Below, in pieces: positions 49,135 to 61,043 of a stretch of 64,000 nt of DNA (position 1 is its first letter; each line of letters begins with the position of its first letter). The position numbers and the translations under genes were made by a program. Under the pieces are notes generated by a model, which searched no databases, was not told the origin of the DNA, and saw only the letters and a program-made list of their open reading frames with translations. Source of the stretch: Karalla daura (taxonomy: Eukaryota; Chordata; Actinopteri; Chaetodontiformes; Leiognathidae); NCBI GenBank assembly GCA_029224185.1, contig CM055198.1, positions 1,692,501-1,756,500 on the forward strand. The letters are read 5' to 3'.

Positions 49135-49420
49135 GTCCATACATCCATTCCCTCACAGCTTTACACCTTTATGGCAGGGATCTGGTGGTGCTCGTCTCCA
49201 GCGCAGGGAATACACCCTGGACAGGTCTCTTGTCCATCACATGGAATACTCGCCATTCACACTTACAGCCACATCGAGAGGCAACTTGGACACCCCAATC
49301 AGCTTAAACATGTATGTTTTTGGGCTGTGGGAGAAAACCAGAGCACCCTGGGCAAACCCAGGCGGACACAGGGAGAACACATGAACCGGGAACAAAAAGG
49401 CCCTGGGCCCAACAGGGTCC
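49135..49420 (-). mobile_element. L2-like LINE 3' tail (or SINE sharing it), minus strand
   Basis: The order of words matches a very common teleost repeat read on its reverse strand. ATCCATTCCC at the left edge corresponds to the 3' ATGGATGG-type end. Then come TACACCCTGGACAGGT, CCATTCACACTTACA, TTTGGGCTGTGGGAGAAAAC and GCGGACACAGGGAGAACACA. No reverse-transcriptase coding remains, as expected for a 5'-truncated copy. I associate this tail with L2-clade LINEs and dependent SINEs in fish. The clade name is from memory and should be verified. Confidence 0.7.
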
Positions 49421-51136
49421 TTCAATCATCTACTGTGCAGCTGATATAGGAGCCAGGAGGAGGAAGTGACTGATTTTCCAAGCTAAACCTTATTTATTTA
49501 TTTTTTTATACCATGGCTGTGGTCAATGCTTTAGAATGAACAGATGTCAGGAAACACTTTAAGCTCACGCATTGCAATGTTTCCAAGACTGTAACCATTT
49601 GGTTACACATTCCATCTCATTAGATAATTAGGAAATTATGTTGGTAACATAAGTAACATGAATGATGCCATTTAATATTGACTATGAACATTATCACCTT
49701 TGAAAAATGACTTTTTTTTATGACTTTTTCTGTCATTGATCTGGCAAACTACCAAGAGCTTCCCTCCTGTTACTACTACCTCATGTTCTCTTAACTCTCT
49801 TGCCTCTTATACTTATCACTTTCCCAGCTTTTGCTCTTATCCATTATGTCCTTCTTCCATGTTGTCTCTCCCTGTCCTCCTCGTGTCTGTTCTCGCACCC
49901 TGTCCATCCAGTAGCGAACAAAGTGAATTCAGAGACTTGTCTATTTACCTTGATGTCATCCTCATTTGCCAGAAACCCTAACCACTGGCCCCTGACAGGA
50001 TGTTTTACATTTGGTCTTTCAAAGGGAAGGAGACATGTAAGATGGAGATTTTCCCCTGCATATTTGCAACCACAGGGAATTTGATTTACCAGCTAGTGTG
50101 CTCCACCACTTGGCAACATGACAGTTCTGACAGTGTTGTGGCAGAGTTTCCTAAGCTTGGTTGTACTGCTCAGCTACCATAACTGACAGTGAAGCATGAC
50201 TTAATTTCATAGTGTAAAGCAATATTTAGGTCAATTACAGGACACTAAAACTCCTAATTGAGTAATTATGAAATATAATTTAGCGTTGCCTTGTGTAAGC
50301 TGTCGGGCCTACTTTTTGAATCTTGATTCAATCATCGCATTTGTCGAACCGTGATCCACGCTTCAATAGTAAGACATGTGAGTTGATTGCGTGGAGGAGA
50401 AAAAGACACCCTCACCTTCACCTAGCGCACGTTCACAAGCCTCCATCAGATAAATAGTGGATGAGCCTGCCGAGCACAGACTCCTCAGCGTAGCCTAGCA
50501 TTAAACCATCAACAATGAAACAGGGCTGCAAAGATATTTTTATGTGCTCATCAATAATTGAATTCCCTACTTAACCCCAGCTCTTTTTCTTTGTATTATA
50601 ACCATTCGCCATGTACATGGATTATGGTTTGTGTGTGATTATTGTACCTCATTGGTTATTTAAGTTCTTGTATTTTTCATGCCGTCTCATCTTTGCTTCT
50701 GACTAAGCAGTGGGGCTTGGTGGTGTTCAGCGTTGCCGTCATTTACCGTGTCATTATATCACAGGTGGCAAAGTCATGAAAATCCCTCCAAACACCTACT
50801 ATATTGACATGTACAATGTCTCCTACCTACTTCCTTTGCAACTTTCATAATGGCTTCCTTAAAAAGTGCACGTGTGCAACATGAAAAGTATCCCTCTTTG
50901 TCCACTCAGGTCAGGTTGCCTCTGCTTTATCGAAGTGCTTTTAATGAACTCATCACAAAAAGACAATAACGCTATCTTCTCCATGTCCCATCTCTAAATC
51001 CTGTTCTTTCTGCTGCCTGTTTTATTCATAGGTAGCCATGACACAGAACATGGCTCCTTTTTTTTCCCCCAGTGACTTGGAATAGGCGGAAAGTGTTCTC
51101 TGTGCGCGTGAGGGCCCTGCTGCTGCGGCTGGCAGC
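49421..51136. other. Non-coding DNA, no gene seen
   Basis: This is unique, partly AT-rich sequence. Around 50200-50290 several ATTA cores occur (CTAATTGAGTAATTATG). No gene is recognised. Confidence 0.5.
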
Positions 51137-51223
51137 GGCGTATACCCTGCCTCCACCCTATGTGGGCTGGGTATCGTCATTAAGGAAAGGGCATAAGATG
51201 GTGGAGGGTGGATAGATGGATAA
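51137..51223 (+). mobile_element. L2-like LINE 3' tail fragment, plus strand
   Basis: GTATACCCTGCCTCCACCC, then GGGCTGGGTATCG, then AAGGAAAGGGCATAAGATGG and a GGATAGATGGATAA end match the last part of the element at 49.1-49.4 kb in the opposite orientation. Only the 3'-most part, about 90 bp, is present. Confidence 0.55.
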
Positions 51224-52130
51224 ATGCACCGTACCAAAGAGATGGGATCAGGTGAGGCGTGGCTGCGACATCCATGGGGAATTCCGCAGCCGATGTAATG
51301 GTCGCATCCATGGTGAAAATGGACATTTAAATGCATAGATCTTTGCTTATTGCACTGGCAGCAACACCTACAGCACACCTTTTTGGCCGTGTGAGCCTAT
51401 CCTCCTCATGCTGCCTGTGGCCACGGCGCATTCCCGTACACTCACAGTGTGGGACAACAAGCTTAGACAAACAGCATTCGGCACTCAGGAGGTGTCCTCT
51501 CCGGGCTGCCACCCAGCCACTGCCTTCCCGGTGTGTTAGAAAGCCATTAAAAGCCAGTCTCCCGAAACGGTTTCTCAGCTCGCTCGTGTTGTATCTTCTC
51601 TTAGGCCATATTTAATAAATAAAGCCACCGGCACTCTCTCTGTCGGGGCGAGAGAGCCTCTGCAAAGTGTGTGTTGGTGTGGCGGGGGGAGCGGGGGGGT
51701 GGGGTGGATGAGAGAGAGTGAGAGGGTCACTATAATATCTTGCTAAAACACTCCAAATGTAATTCAGCCGCGGGTCAAAACTTTAAAAGTGCAATGCTGT
51801 GTGTGTTCCCGGGTGTGTATGGCGACACTGCACGTGTGTGAGTGTGTAAGAGGGGTCTGGTTTTAAAGGTTTTTAAAAGGTTCGGGGGAGTGAAGGTCAG
51901 GTGATGGAGAAAGCGTTAACAGCAAACATCTCTCCCCGCATCCCTCCATCCTGCTCTTCTCCTCTGCTGCCCATGAAAGTTTGATGTTAGAATTAGGTTG
52001 TTGACTCATCTCGCACCTCTGTGCTCATAGTATTGACAGGCTGCCAGTGGACTGCTGGGCGGGCCAAGATAGCCACAGAGTGTGCTCCCTCCCTCACTGT
52101 CTCACTTCCCTCTCCTTTTTTTCCACCCTC
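51224..52130. other. Non-coding DNA with a G-rich tract
   Basis: This is unique sequence. A G-rich tract at about 51680-51707 (GGGGGG, GGGGGGG, GGGG runs) is a G-quadruplex candidate. No gene is supported. Confidence 0.5.
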
Positions 52131-52144
52131 TTTTTTTTTTTTTT
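52131..52144. repeat. T14 homopolymer
   Basis: This is a T run of 14, preceded by a pyrimidine-rich stretch. Confidence 0.93.
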
Positions 52145-52275
52145 GCTCGTGTTTTAACAGAGCTTTAATGGCCTTGGCCCCAAACCTCACCTCCAGCACA
52201 CGCTTGCTCAAACACACACTCATGTGCATGTACACACACTGTGGCTTGGAAATGGCTTGCTGGTGGTGGTGGAGG

Positions 52276-52314
52276 AAAAAAAAAAAAAAAAGTGTCAAAC
52301 TGGAAAAAAAAAAA
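52276..52314. repeat. Two A runs (A16 and A11) close together
   Basis: The A runs are separated by about a dozen bases. They could be remains of a retroposon tail, but no body is recognised. Confidence 0.88.
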
Positions 52315-53894
52315 GGGAGAGAGCTTGTTGTGCTGATGGAGGGTGACATGTCCTCCTTTTCTCACCCTCGGTGCCCGTCCTCCTTCCTTCGCCCCACTGG
52401 CTCGTGTGACCGGACTCCCACAATCCCATGCTTTTGTCTTCTGCCTCGTCATAACAGCGGCCCATCTTGTTTTTCACACCAACGGCGCAAAAGGGCCCAT
52501 GCGGGCCTTGATTTACCACTTTTTAATATTACTTTTTTTTTTTGTCCTTTCATGTTCATGTCTGCGTGCCAGCAACAACAGCGCAACCGCAGGCATTATA
52601 TTTTGGGGCGGCTGATGCCATTCTCGCGATGCCAAAGTTTCAAGCAGGGATGAAAATAGTTTCCTCAGATTCGATTCAGAAATTCCCTCGGACCAAAGCT
52701 CTGGCTCCCACTCACTGTGACCTCTAGAGGCACATTTCCTGAACAAAACACAGCAAATCGTAGTCTAGTTATGACATTTGATAGGATTAAATTTGATCCG
52801 ATGGAAGGTCGAATTCCACAATGGTTCCTGAAGCAGTTGTTCTGCATCATGTTTCACATTTTGTCAGACGCTGAACCGGCGATACTAGTCTTGTGTGCCG
52901 CGGGGTTGAAGATGAGTGTCGAGCATGTGCACTTCAAAATTTGTGGCGTCAGAGATCATTTCAGTACGGTCGGCCAGTAGGAACATATTGGTTCTGCTCA
53001 TATTAAGCTATAGTTAAGAGTTGTAATGAAAAAGAAAATACGTTTTCCGGGGGGGTTTGGGTTTGGCTGAAGAAGAAATATTTTTGATGCACTCTTGGGT
53101 TTCTTATTCCCCTTCTAACCAGACACCGCTGAAGAGCAACGTTTACCAGTTTCAGTCAGTTTACTTTGAAAAATTAACCGGGGACCACTGGGGGGCAGGG
53201 GTCAGTGGGTGACATGGAACCATTCGTCCCAATTTGTAGTTTTGAAACTAACCCCGTGGTACCTGAACGCACCTCGCGTTTCCGATGGTATTATTTCTCA
53301 TTAATGAAGTTGGTTAATAGGTGATTAACGTTTTAAAAAGAGGTGGGGTCAAAACTGAGTGGTGGGCAATGCCCTTAATGTCCCCCGCATATCTGACACC
53401 TCTGTATAAATGCATTGCTTCCACGATCAGCCAATAGTGCACAATCTTTAGCCTTGATTGCTAGGAAAAAGATGTTTTTACAGTGTAAAAACACTGTGAA
53501 GCAGCCCACATTGCAAAGAACAAAAAGAGATTCATCCCTGGACTTTGTAGCTTCCATGTTGCATTTAAGAATGTATTAAATGCATCCTCCTGACTGAATA
53601 GACTCGGCAAATTTGTGGGCTTAGTCATTTGTATCTTTTTAAAGGACCGACGGTGGCGTTTTCACTCCAGCATGAGCAGCACTACAGTGGAAACTCCAGA
53701 AGTTCTTTTGTTGTTGTATGTACTTGTGAGTGTTGAAAATAGTCACATTTACTGTAGCTGCAATTTGTCATCCTTTGATGAGGTTGCGTCCTGACTCATT
53801 CCTTCCTCCTCTCTGTTTTTTTGTGCCGTTGTTCACACACTCTCCTACCTCCCTGTCATCCTTACAACGCACCCCCTGGCACAGAGATGGAGTT
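52315..53894. other. Non-coding DNA, no gene seen
   Basis: This is unique sequence. Overlapping short hairpins lie at 53473-53497. A 210-codon frame (52021-52653) crosses the T and A runs and has no protein-like domain. Confidence 0.5.
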
Positions 53895-53954
53895 TGTGTG
53901 TGTGTGCGTGCGTGCATGCGTGCATGCGTGCGTGTGTGTGTATGTGTGTGTGTG
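53895..53954. repeat. TG/CG/CA alternating tract
   Basis: GTGTGTGT, GCGTGCGTGCATGC and GTGTATGTGTG units form about 60 bp of alternating purine-pyrimidine DNA. Confidence 0.93.
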
Positions 53955-54100
53955 TTTTGAAGGTTTTAGCTGTGATGAGTGCAGTGCTACCAAGGCCCAG
54001 CCAGAGGCAACGCTCATTAGTTGAGAGTTTAGCCACACAGGCACTGAATGGGGCGGCTTGTTGACACACACAAAGGGATCAGCCCCCTCACACTCACGCA

Positions 54101-54126
54101 ACACACACACACACACACACACACAC
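54101..54126. repeat. (CA)13 tract
   Basis: This is a pure 26-bp CA array lying between two TG arrays. Confidence 0.94.
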
Positions 54127-54228
54127 AGGCCAATACACATGCATGCACAGACACACACACACGCAACCGAGTCATGGCTCCAGCTTGACGCGTCATGCCC
54201 CCCTCTCTTACCCTCTCCAAACTTGGCT

Positions 54229-54243
54229 TGTGTGTGTGTGTGT

Positions 54244-54289
<46 letters not shown>

Positions 54290-54309
54290 GTGTCTGTGTG
54301 TGTGTGTGT
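54229..54309. repeat. (TG)n microsatellite
   Basis: This is an array of about 81 bp with ATG, TTAG and TCTG interruptions. It is reverse-complementary to the CA tract about 100 bp upstream. Confidence 0.96.
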
Positions 54310-54628
54310 CAACAATCTCCCCAGATAACTTGTTCTTTTTTCCTCCTACCCTGCACACATACACACGTCACACCCGTCCATTCCTATACACCCTGACCCA
54401 CAACACATATTTTCAAAGAAATCTTACATTCATGCCCCAAAATTACCCATCACATACACGCACACATTCACACACTCACTCACAGAGACAGACAAACACT
54501 TTTTAGGAAACAATCTATCTATTGTCTGCTAGTGGCAGCAACCACAAGTGCCCCATCCAGATTTTACTGTTTACAATGAATTTGTCTCCTCAGGGATTTT
54601 ATCATTCTTATGGACCCGCCTTATCCCA

Positions 54629-54718
54629 GTCTCTCTCTCTTTCTCTCTCTCTCTATCTTTCTCTCTCCCTCACACACACACACACACACACCCACACACA
54701 CAGACACATACACACACG
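54629..54718. repeat. CT array joined to CA array
   Basis: CT/TTTCT units (about 54629-54670) are followed directly by CA units (54671-54718). It has the same CT-then-CA arrangement as at 29.3 kb. Confidence 0.94.
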
Positions 54719-56696
54719 TGCTTGGTAATGGAATAAGCAAGCCTAATACACAGTAAACTGACCAGTTAGTGCTAATAGGTTCTTTCACTTTGGCCTGGTT
54801 TGTTTGTCACATGGCGGTAGGACAAGGCTCAGTCCTATGGCTCCATCCACCCTGCCGGATGGGACATATCAGCTCCAATTTGGCCCATCACCGCCTTTAA
54901 GAAAATTCATCAAGCCCTCGTTAGGAATGAAAGCAGTCTGTTTACCAGGAGCAGGGGCAGATGGGACATTAGTTCAGGCTCCCACGGATAGGGAATATAG
55001 AAGGAGTTCTGTGTTAGTGTGAGCTGAGATGGACAAAATGAGGACACGTAAGGACACATAAGTTCAGTGTGATTGTGCCAGGAAGTATGTACTAGGTACG
55101 CATTTATGAAAGTAAATTTGCCTTGCCACCAAGTGATCAGAAAACATCCAATTTGCTTACCAACAACCGGTCTGCGTCAGTGTTTGCATTCAGTCGTTTA
55201 TATAGCTTCAGAATGTGGACGACGTCAGAGTGACACCTCAGCGAGCCTGGCATTGAACATCGGAGATCCCTACACTGCTTTCCATCCAGACGGACGTGAC
55301 ACTCTCCTTTTATTCCATCAGCTTCAACAAGGGTGGCGAGAGAAAGGGGAGCAATGCCATAGGTCATAGCAGGTTACAAACAAATTCTGCAGGTCTCATT
55401 ATTGTGGGGGGCAGAGTAGAATATTTGGAATGATAATAAAAGGTGTCTGCTTTTGAAGTGGAGATAATTGTATTACTGACTCTGTAAATTGTCAAAAAGA
55501 GGAATCATTTTCATGGACTTTTGTCCTGGACAAAGTTCAGCCACGTTAATGTAAAATCTCAAAGCCAGGCATCAGCCTTTCTTTTTTAAATCCCAGGCTA
55601 CATTTTGAGATTGGGGCCAGATTTCTGCCAGAGTACGGTGAGTGTCACATTTAAACTTTGTTCTCGCGAGTCTGACTTTCCTCGTGGATTTGTGACATTT
55701 TCTTCCCCTAATTCTAGGTTTAATCTTGGAAGCATCAGAGTTTTTTTTTCTCATGTGGCTGTAATCAGCATTTTTGTGAAACACAACACCAAAGCAGCAA
55801 AGGAATAGACAGCTAAAAGCTTGATGCATGAGACCACTATGTAATCAGGGCCCATGGTATCCTGCAGTCGCCCTTTTTGCTCCGACCGCAAATGTTATTT
55901 TTATCTCTCTTAGTGTTGATCACCAGTCCTTCTGATCTGATGGGTTTTGGTTCAATCACCTCAGAGACCTCTTTTTCATCTGGAGTCTCTTTAAACAGAT
56001 GTGGAGCAGATTTCTGTGACTTCAGTCAGGTTTCCCTTCAGTGCAGTGTGTGAACGCATGGTGTTGGAATCAGCTATGAGGAAGGCGGTGAGAATAGACT
56101 GTCAGGTGTCAGGTACATCTGCTATTCCCTCACAGCAGGGGTTCCTACTGCCTTCATATCACCATACTCAAACAATGGCTTCAACATTTTGTATTATGCA
56201 GTAGTCGAGCACAAAGCCTCCCTCCCCTCGCTATGTACCTCCTATTGTTCCACTATGCACATTTTAGAGTACTACAGTACTCTATTATTTGTCCAGTAAA
56301 ATCGCATGGAATGATTATATGGAACAGGATTTAGCTTCTCAGAGTAAATCATTTAATCATGTGGTGCAGGTAAGAAAGTATGGGCAAGTTTAGATAACTA
56401 GTATCCCGGGCCTTGTTCCTGTCCCATAGTGAATTATCAGACTTTTGAAGCTCTCGTTGATCTTACAGTTACCAGCCTCATCATTTAACAGTGGGATGCA
56501 CCCCAAAATGTGGTCAAGTGCAGTGGTTACAGTGTCGTATCTGATTTTACTACACTTGATGTCTACATACACTCTCACAGCTCTTTTGGTAATGTGATAC
56601 GTATATGTTGGATAAATCATTGTGTTAATTATTGTTATAAAGCTATGTAAAGCTTTTCAAATTGGACTGAAGTGTCTATATTTGACATGTTGTGGG
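54719..56696. other. Non-coding DNA, no gene seen
   Basis: This is unique sequence with no recognised exon or transposon. Confidence 0.5.
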
Positions 56697-56750
56697 GAAA
56701 AAAAATGCAAAGAAGAAAATGTAAAAAAAAAAGAAAAAAAGAAAAAAAAG
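56697..56750. repeat. A-rich low-complexity tract
   Basis: Runs of A are separated by G or TGC. No retroposon body is recognised beside it. Confidence 0.85.
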
Positions 56751-56947
56751 GTTGTGGTTGCTCATGACTGAGGGTTAGTTTGCTTCTGTGTTTAGTGTAG
56801 ATGAATGTGTGGACAACATTCCAGTACTGCACGGAATCTTATTAGATTTGTGTTAGCCGGAACTATGTGTCCCAGTCTTATGTCTGCTTATTGCCACAGC
56901 AGCCTGATTACTGAAGTGAGACAGCCACCTTCCTTCTTCCTCTCTTC

Positions 56948-56954
<7 letters not shown>

Positions 56955-57004
<50 letters not shown>
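56955..57004. repeat. (TC)25 microsatellite
   Basis: This is a 50-bp pure TC array within a wider pyrimidine-rich stretch (about 56927-57055). Confidence 0.97.
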
Positions 57005-57007
<3 letters not shown>

Positions 57008-57276
57008 TCCTCCCTGTCCTGCCCTCTCTCTGCCTTATCTTCTCTCTATCTATTACATTCCTCCCTTTGATCAATGCCAGGGGCATGTGTGGTCAGAGCT
57101 GTGTGTTTAGATGTGTGTTTGTAAGTGTGCAACTGAGATTATGGACATGTTATCATGTGTACTGTGTGTTAGTGCGGCAGGCGCGTGTTTGTGTGTGTGC
57201 ATACCATACTGGCCATGCTTTGATCTCCCATGCAGTGTTGTCTTTGAACTGGAGAGCGGTGTATGACGGAGGCTGG

Positions 57277-57525
57277 TGTTAAAGCAGTCAGAGCCTCTAG
57301 CTGATAAGCTGGGAGTCCCTTGGGCCACATGGAGCACAGTTTGAGTTCTAGAGCTCCACAGTGGCAGAGATAAAGGTCTTCCAGGGCCCGGCTATGGCTG
57401 TGTGTCCACATGGAACTGCTTTCTGCCAGAGCTGACAGCAAAATCAGCCAATGGAGGGGCCAACAGTGAAGTAAAATTGGGCGGCTAAGACTAGAACCCA
57501 AGCTTTTTTAATAATGCACACACTA
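57277..57525 (+). mobile_element. Possible tRNA-related SINE
   Basis: TAGCTGATAAGCTGGG near 57299 resembles a tRNA A-box region. GTTTGAGTTC, 41 bases downstream, resembles a B box. That spacing is right for a tRNA-derived promoter, although both boxes deviate from consensus. The right-hand edge abuts a short repeat that recurs at 61.0 kb and could be the element's 3' end. The family is unknown, and chance resemblance remains possible. Confidence 0.3.
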
Positions 57526-57563
57526 AGCCATGGATATGTCAGGCTAGTGAAGGAAGTATGTTA
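57525..57563. repeat. Short dispersed repeat, copy 1
   Basis: This 39-bp segment beginning AAGCCATGGATATG and ending GTGAAGGAAGTATGTTA recurs at 61001-61043 in the same orientation. The copies differ by a 4-base gap and a few substitutions. It is likely part of an interspersed element. Confidence 0.75.
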
Positions 57564-59954
57564 GAAACCTTCTCATCAAGCTGTGCTTGCTTCACAAAAA
57601 TTTAAAGCAAACAACTTTTTTTTCAACCATTTTGGTTGAAACCTTGTTACAACAATAACATATGACGTTTTTGCCTCCCCACAGATCTGTGCAGTTCATA
57701 GAAATAATTCATTTCAAGAAATGACTTAGTGATATGAAAATGTCTGTATATCTTGATATACTATATACTTGTTGAATGTGTGCTTAACCTTGCAGTCATT
57801 TCCAATGTAATGCCATCAATCATTGAGATCAGACACGTAAGTGTGTCAAGTTGTTCCATCATACATGAAAACATTGTGTTGTATGTGGAGCCATCCTAGC
57901 CCCCCATCACAACCACCACCCCACATGCTTCTCATTTAGAGCTTTGGGCATTGTGGCTGCAGTTCTGACCCTGCTCCTCGAGGTTTTATTAGGCAGCCAT
58001 TAACTCCCTGCTGGCCCTCCATGGCCTGCTGGCCAGATTTATGGCACCAATGAAGTGGGGAGTGGGTGCGCGAGTGTGTAAGGAAAAGCTAAGACTCATG
58101 AGGGCCAACCTAACTAGCTCAGTGGGTGCCAGTGGGATAAGGTGTGTGCATGTTGCCTGGCATTTGCTTACCCTGTGACTCTGATCCTCCATTAATCTGC
58201 AGCATTAGTGTAAGTGAGCTAATGGATCCAGCAACAGCATGGGCTGTGACTATGAAATAAGTCAAGGATTGTGGCCTAGAAGAATGCAATGCTAAGTTGG
58301 GAGTCTGTAAGTTTTGGGACATTTTGATTTGTGATTGAACATTCCTACCAAACAAGGACCCATTGACAAACATCCTCTGGCTGTTATAAAAAGTGCTTTG
58401 ATAGAAGTTTAATTTTTAGATGGAGAATGTAAATAGCAGTGGTGATATTGCAGTGAAGCTGTGTCTCTTCCAGCATCATAAACTGTAGTATGCAATTGTT
58501 GCAGGAAGGTGAACCACCTTTTTTACTACTATGAGGGACCATTGAATTAAAGACTGAATTGAAACAGGAAAAGCAATTTGTAAACACCAGAACTGGGTAG
58601 TGTGGTAATGCCACTAAGATTCGCATAAGACAAACAAAACACATAAAGTAACAATGGAGGCGGAATATGTCAAGCCCTTTTTTTTCCTAAGAAGAACGGC
58701 AAGGTTGACCTTTTTCCCTCTAAATATGGAGTGGCATTCTGAGACCAAGGTGTCCATTTTGTGTCAGAAGGACTTGGGAGTCGGAGTCCCAGAATCCCAG
58801 AGTGCTAGTTGATGTCTTCAGGCAGAGAGCTAACACCTAGGCACTTAGCTTCATAGCATCTCTCCCTCCTCCTTTCTCACCCTTTACCCAAGTGGTATTG
58901 CACTAGAAGACGAGGTGGCATCACAGTCTCAGAGGTGTTGCGGGACCTGTCCACAGCCTCAACTTTGTGTGTATGTTCCACCCTGCATGTGTCTCTTGTA
59001 TGGATTCATTTTAATACATGTACTGGCTTCATTTTCACTTACACTGCCAAGGCGGCTTCCTCCTGTGCCCATGAGAATGGAATCTGAAATACCCAGTGCT
59101 GGGCAGTGCCGCAGAAGATAATTTCATGAGGATGAAATCTGAACTATCTGAAGCAGTTTTAAAAACCATTACAATGCTACTTTTGTAGTGAAAGGCCTCA
59201 GAGAGTTCTGGACCTAAGTGTAATTTGCCTCGGTTTTGATATAATTGTTTTGTATCCTCAGTATTAGATATCACTAGAAGTGAGGGAAAACCACCAGGGC
59301 GGACCAGAGCTTTGATTATCTAATAAAACTTTGATTAGATATATGCAACACAGACCCAATTCAAACTAGACCCAACATTGTCACACTAAATAAACTAATT
59401 ATGATCTGGACTCAACCTGAGCCCCAGGCTGGTATATATAATAGAGTGATTATACTAAGATGTGCAATCCAATACATTTTGCACTCTGAATCAATAAACA
59501 TGTCAGACTCAGATATACACAACATGCATTAGTCTTTTTCATTGTTTCAGTCCACCCCGCACTCATCTGATACTTTGCAAAAAGCACAGATATTCCTCTC
59601 TATGATATACAGGCCAACAGTCTTATACTCTGGAATGACTTGATATAATATCTTTCCCACCTGAATTTGTTTACATGGTCAGAAAAAATCTAGTTTCCTC
59701 AAAAAGTCTCTGTTTCCTTGAGGCGGTCTCCAAGGAAAACGTTCAAAAGTCTAAGGTCAAATAATGGTCATGTCCAAAAGGCTCACACTCTCAGTCTTAT
59801 AGCAAACACAGCCATACAGCTCAGCTGCTTCACTGGTAAGCAGGGCCTGTAAAAGCACTCTTGCGCATGCCCGTGCAAACACGCGCGCACACACGTTTGC
59901 ACGCAAAGCTGAGAATGGCCTGCCTGTGGAGCTCTGCAGTACGGGCTAATGGCT
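57564..59954. other. Non-coding DNA, no gene seen
   Basis: This is unique sequence. A 9-bp-arm hairpin lies at 57621-57641. No exon is supported. Confidence 0.5.
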
Positions 59955-60040
59955 TTCACAGGAGGGGTCGCACTCAGGTAGCGTGTCTGCCTCGGGAGGA
60001 CTCGCCTGTGGTTTAAGGACCAACTCTGCATCACTTGTTT
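59955..60040 (+). mobile_element. tRNA-like fragment, possible SINE head
   Basis: TCGCACTCAGGTAGCGTG resembles a D-arm/A-box region. TGTGGTTTAAGGACC resembles a T-arm/B-box, 42 bases further on. TCTGCCTCGGGAGG between them could be the anticodon-arm region. No SINE tail is recognised, so this may be a truncated SINE head or a tRNA pseudogene. Confidence 0.4.
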
Positions 60041-60349
60041 TCCTTTTTTAATTTCTCACACCTACTGGACAGCCAAAGTCATGTACGTAATTTACATGTA
60101 GTAATGGCATGTGATGTATTTTAGGGCAGCAATAGAGCAGCCCTAGCTTTTCCAGAATTGAGACAAAGACTCTTGTTCCATATAAGAGGTTCCCCCCAGT
60201 TGCAATCAGGTGAAAAGCTTGTGGCCTTTAGTGGCTCTCAATAGAACTCAGCAGAAACACTCTTCAACCAGCAGCTCTAATCAGACTGATGATGGTTAAA
60301 GACACAGAACCCTCTCTGAGCTAAGGCACAATTGGTCTGTCTGCGCCCT
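60041..60349. other. Non-coding DNA, no gene seen
   Basis: This is unique sequence between the tRNA-like fragment and a TG array. Confidence 0.5.
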
Positions 60350-60402
60350 TGTGTGTGTGTGAGTGTCTGTGTGTGTGTGTCTGTGTGTGTGTGTGTGTGT
60401 GT
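60350..60402. repeat. TG array with TCTG/GAGTG variants
   Basis: This is a TG array of about 53 bp interrupted by GAGTGTC and TCTG units. Confidence 0.94.
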
Positions 60403-60530
60403 AAGTAAGGGGCCCTAAACAGCTTTGATCCTAAGGCCTTGTCATGTTTATGGGGGTGTTGAGAAGGCTAAGCCATGCCAAAGGAACAGGTCACAGACTA
60501 TCAAGGCAATGTTCATGTTAGATTAATAGC

Positions 60531-60635
60531 GTGTGCATGCGTGGGTGCGTGCATGCATGTGTGTCTCTATGTGCGTGTGTGTGTGCGTGTGTGTGTGTGA
60601 GTGTGTGCGTGCACGTGTGCGCGTGTGTGTGAGTT
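60531..60635. repeat. TG/CG/CA alternating tract
   Basis: This imperfect alternating tract of about 105 bp includes GCATGCG, TGCATGCATG and CGTGCACGTGTGCGCG. Confidence 0.92.
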
Positions 60636-61000
60636 AGTCGGCAGGGGGACTTGGCTTTAGGGGAGGCAGCTTTACAACTGACAAGTCATTTGGCACTCCA
60701 AACCTATTCATTCTTATCATTAATCAGAATTTCTCCAAAAGTCTCCAAAAGGTTCTGAATCCAAACCAAACCCCAGTGCCAGGGTAGATGCTCCATCAAC
60801 ACACACAGATTTTCATAATGGCTTACGGACACTGGTAAGAAGGCCCCCTCTCATTTGTGGATCTCGGCTGTTGTAGCAGTTTTTTCCACCTGTTGCAAGA
60901 CACTAAAACACAAAGGTTATTGTCTAGTTATTGTCTAGAGTTAGAAAAGGTTAGCACTTTCGCTTCCAGAGTACATTTTCCAAAAACAAGGGAATTTTGC
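60636..61000. other. Non-coding DNA, no gene seen
   Basis: This is unique sequence. TTATTGTCTAG is duplicated in tandem near 60918-60940. Confidence 0.5.
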
Positions 61001-61043
61001 AAGCCATGGATATGAGTGTCAGGGCAGTGAAGGAAGTATGTTA
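61001..61043. repeat. Short dispersed repeat, copy 2
   Basis: This is the 43-bp counterpart of the segment at 57525-57563, same orientation, with an extra GAGT. Similarity does not extend visibly into either flank. Confidence 0.75.

Noticed and set aside
52021..52653. A 210-codon plus-strand frame, the longest in the window
   Set aside because: It crosses a T14 run and two long A runs (poly-Phe and poly-Lys segments), has no domain or motif, and overlaps other frames on both strands.
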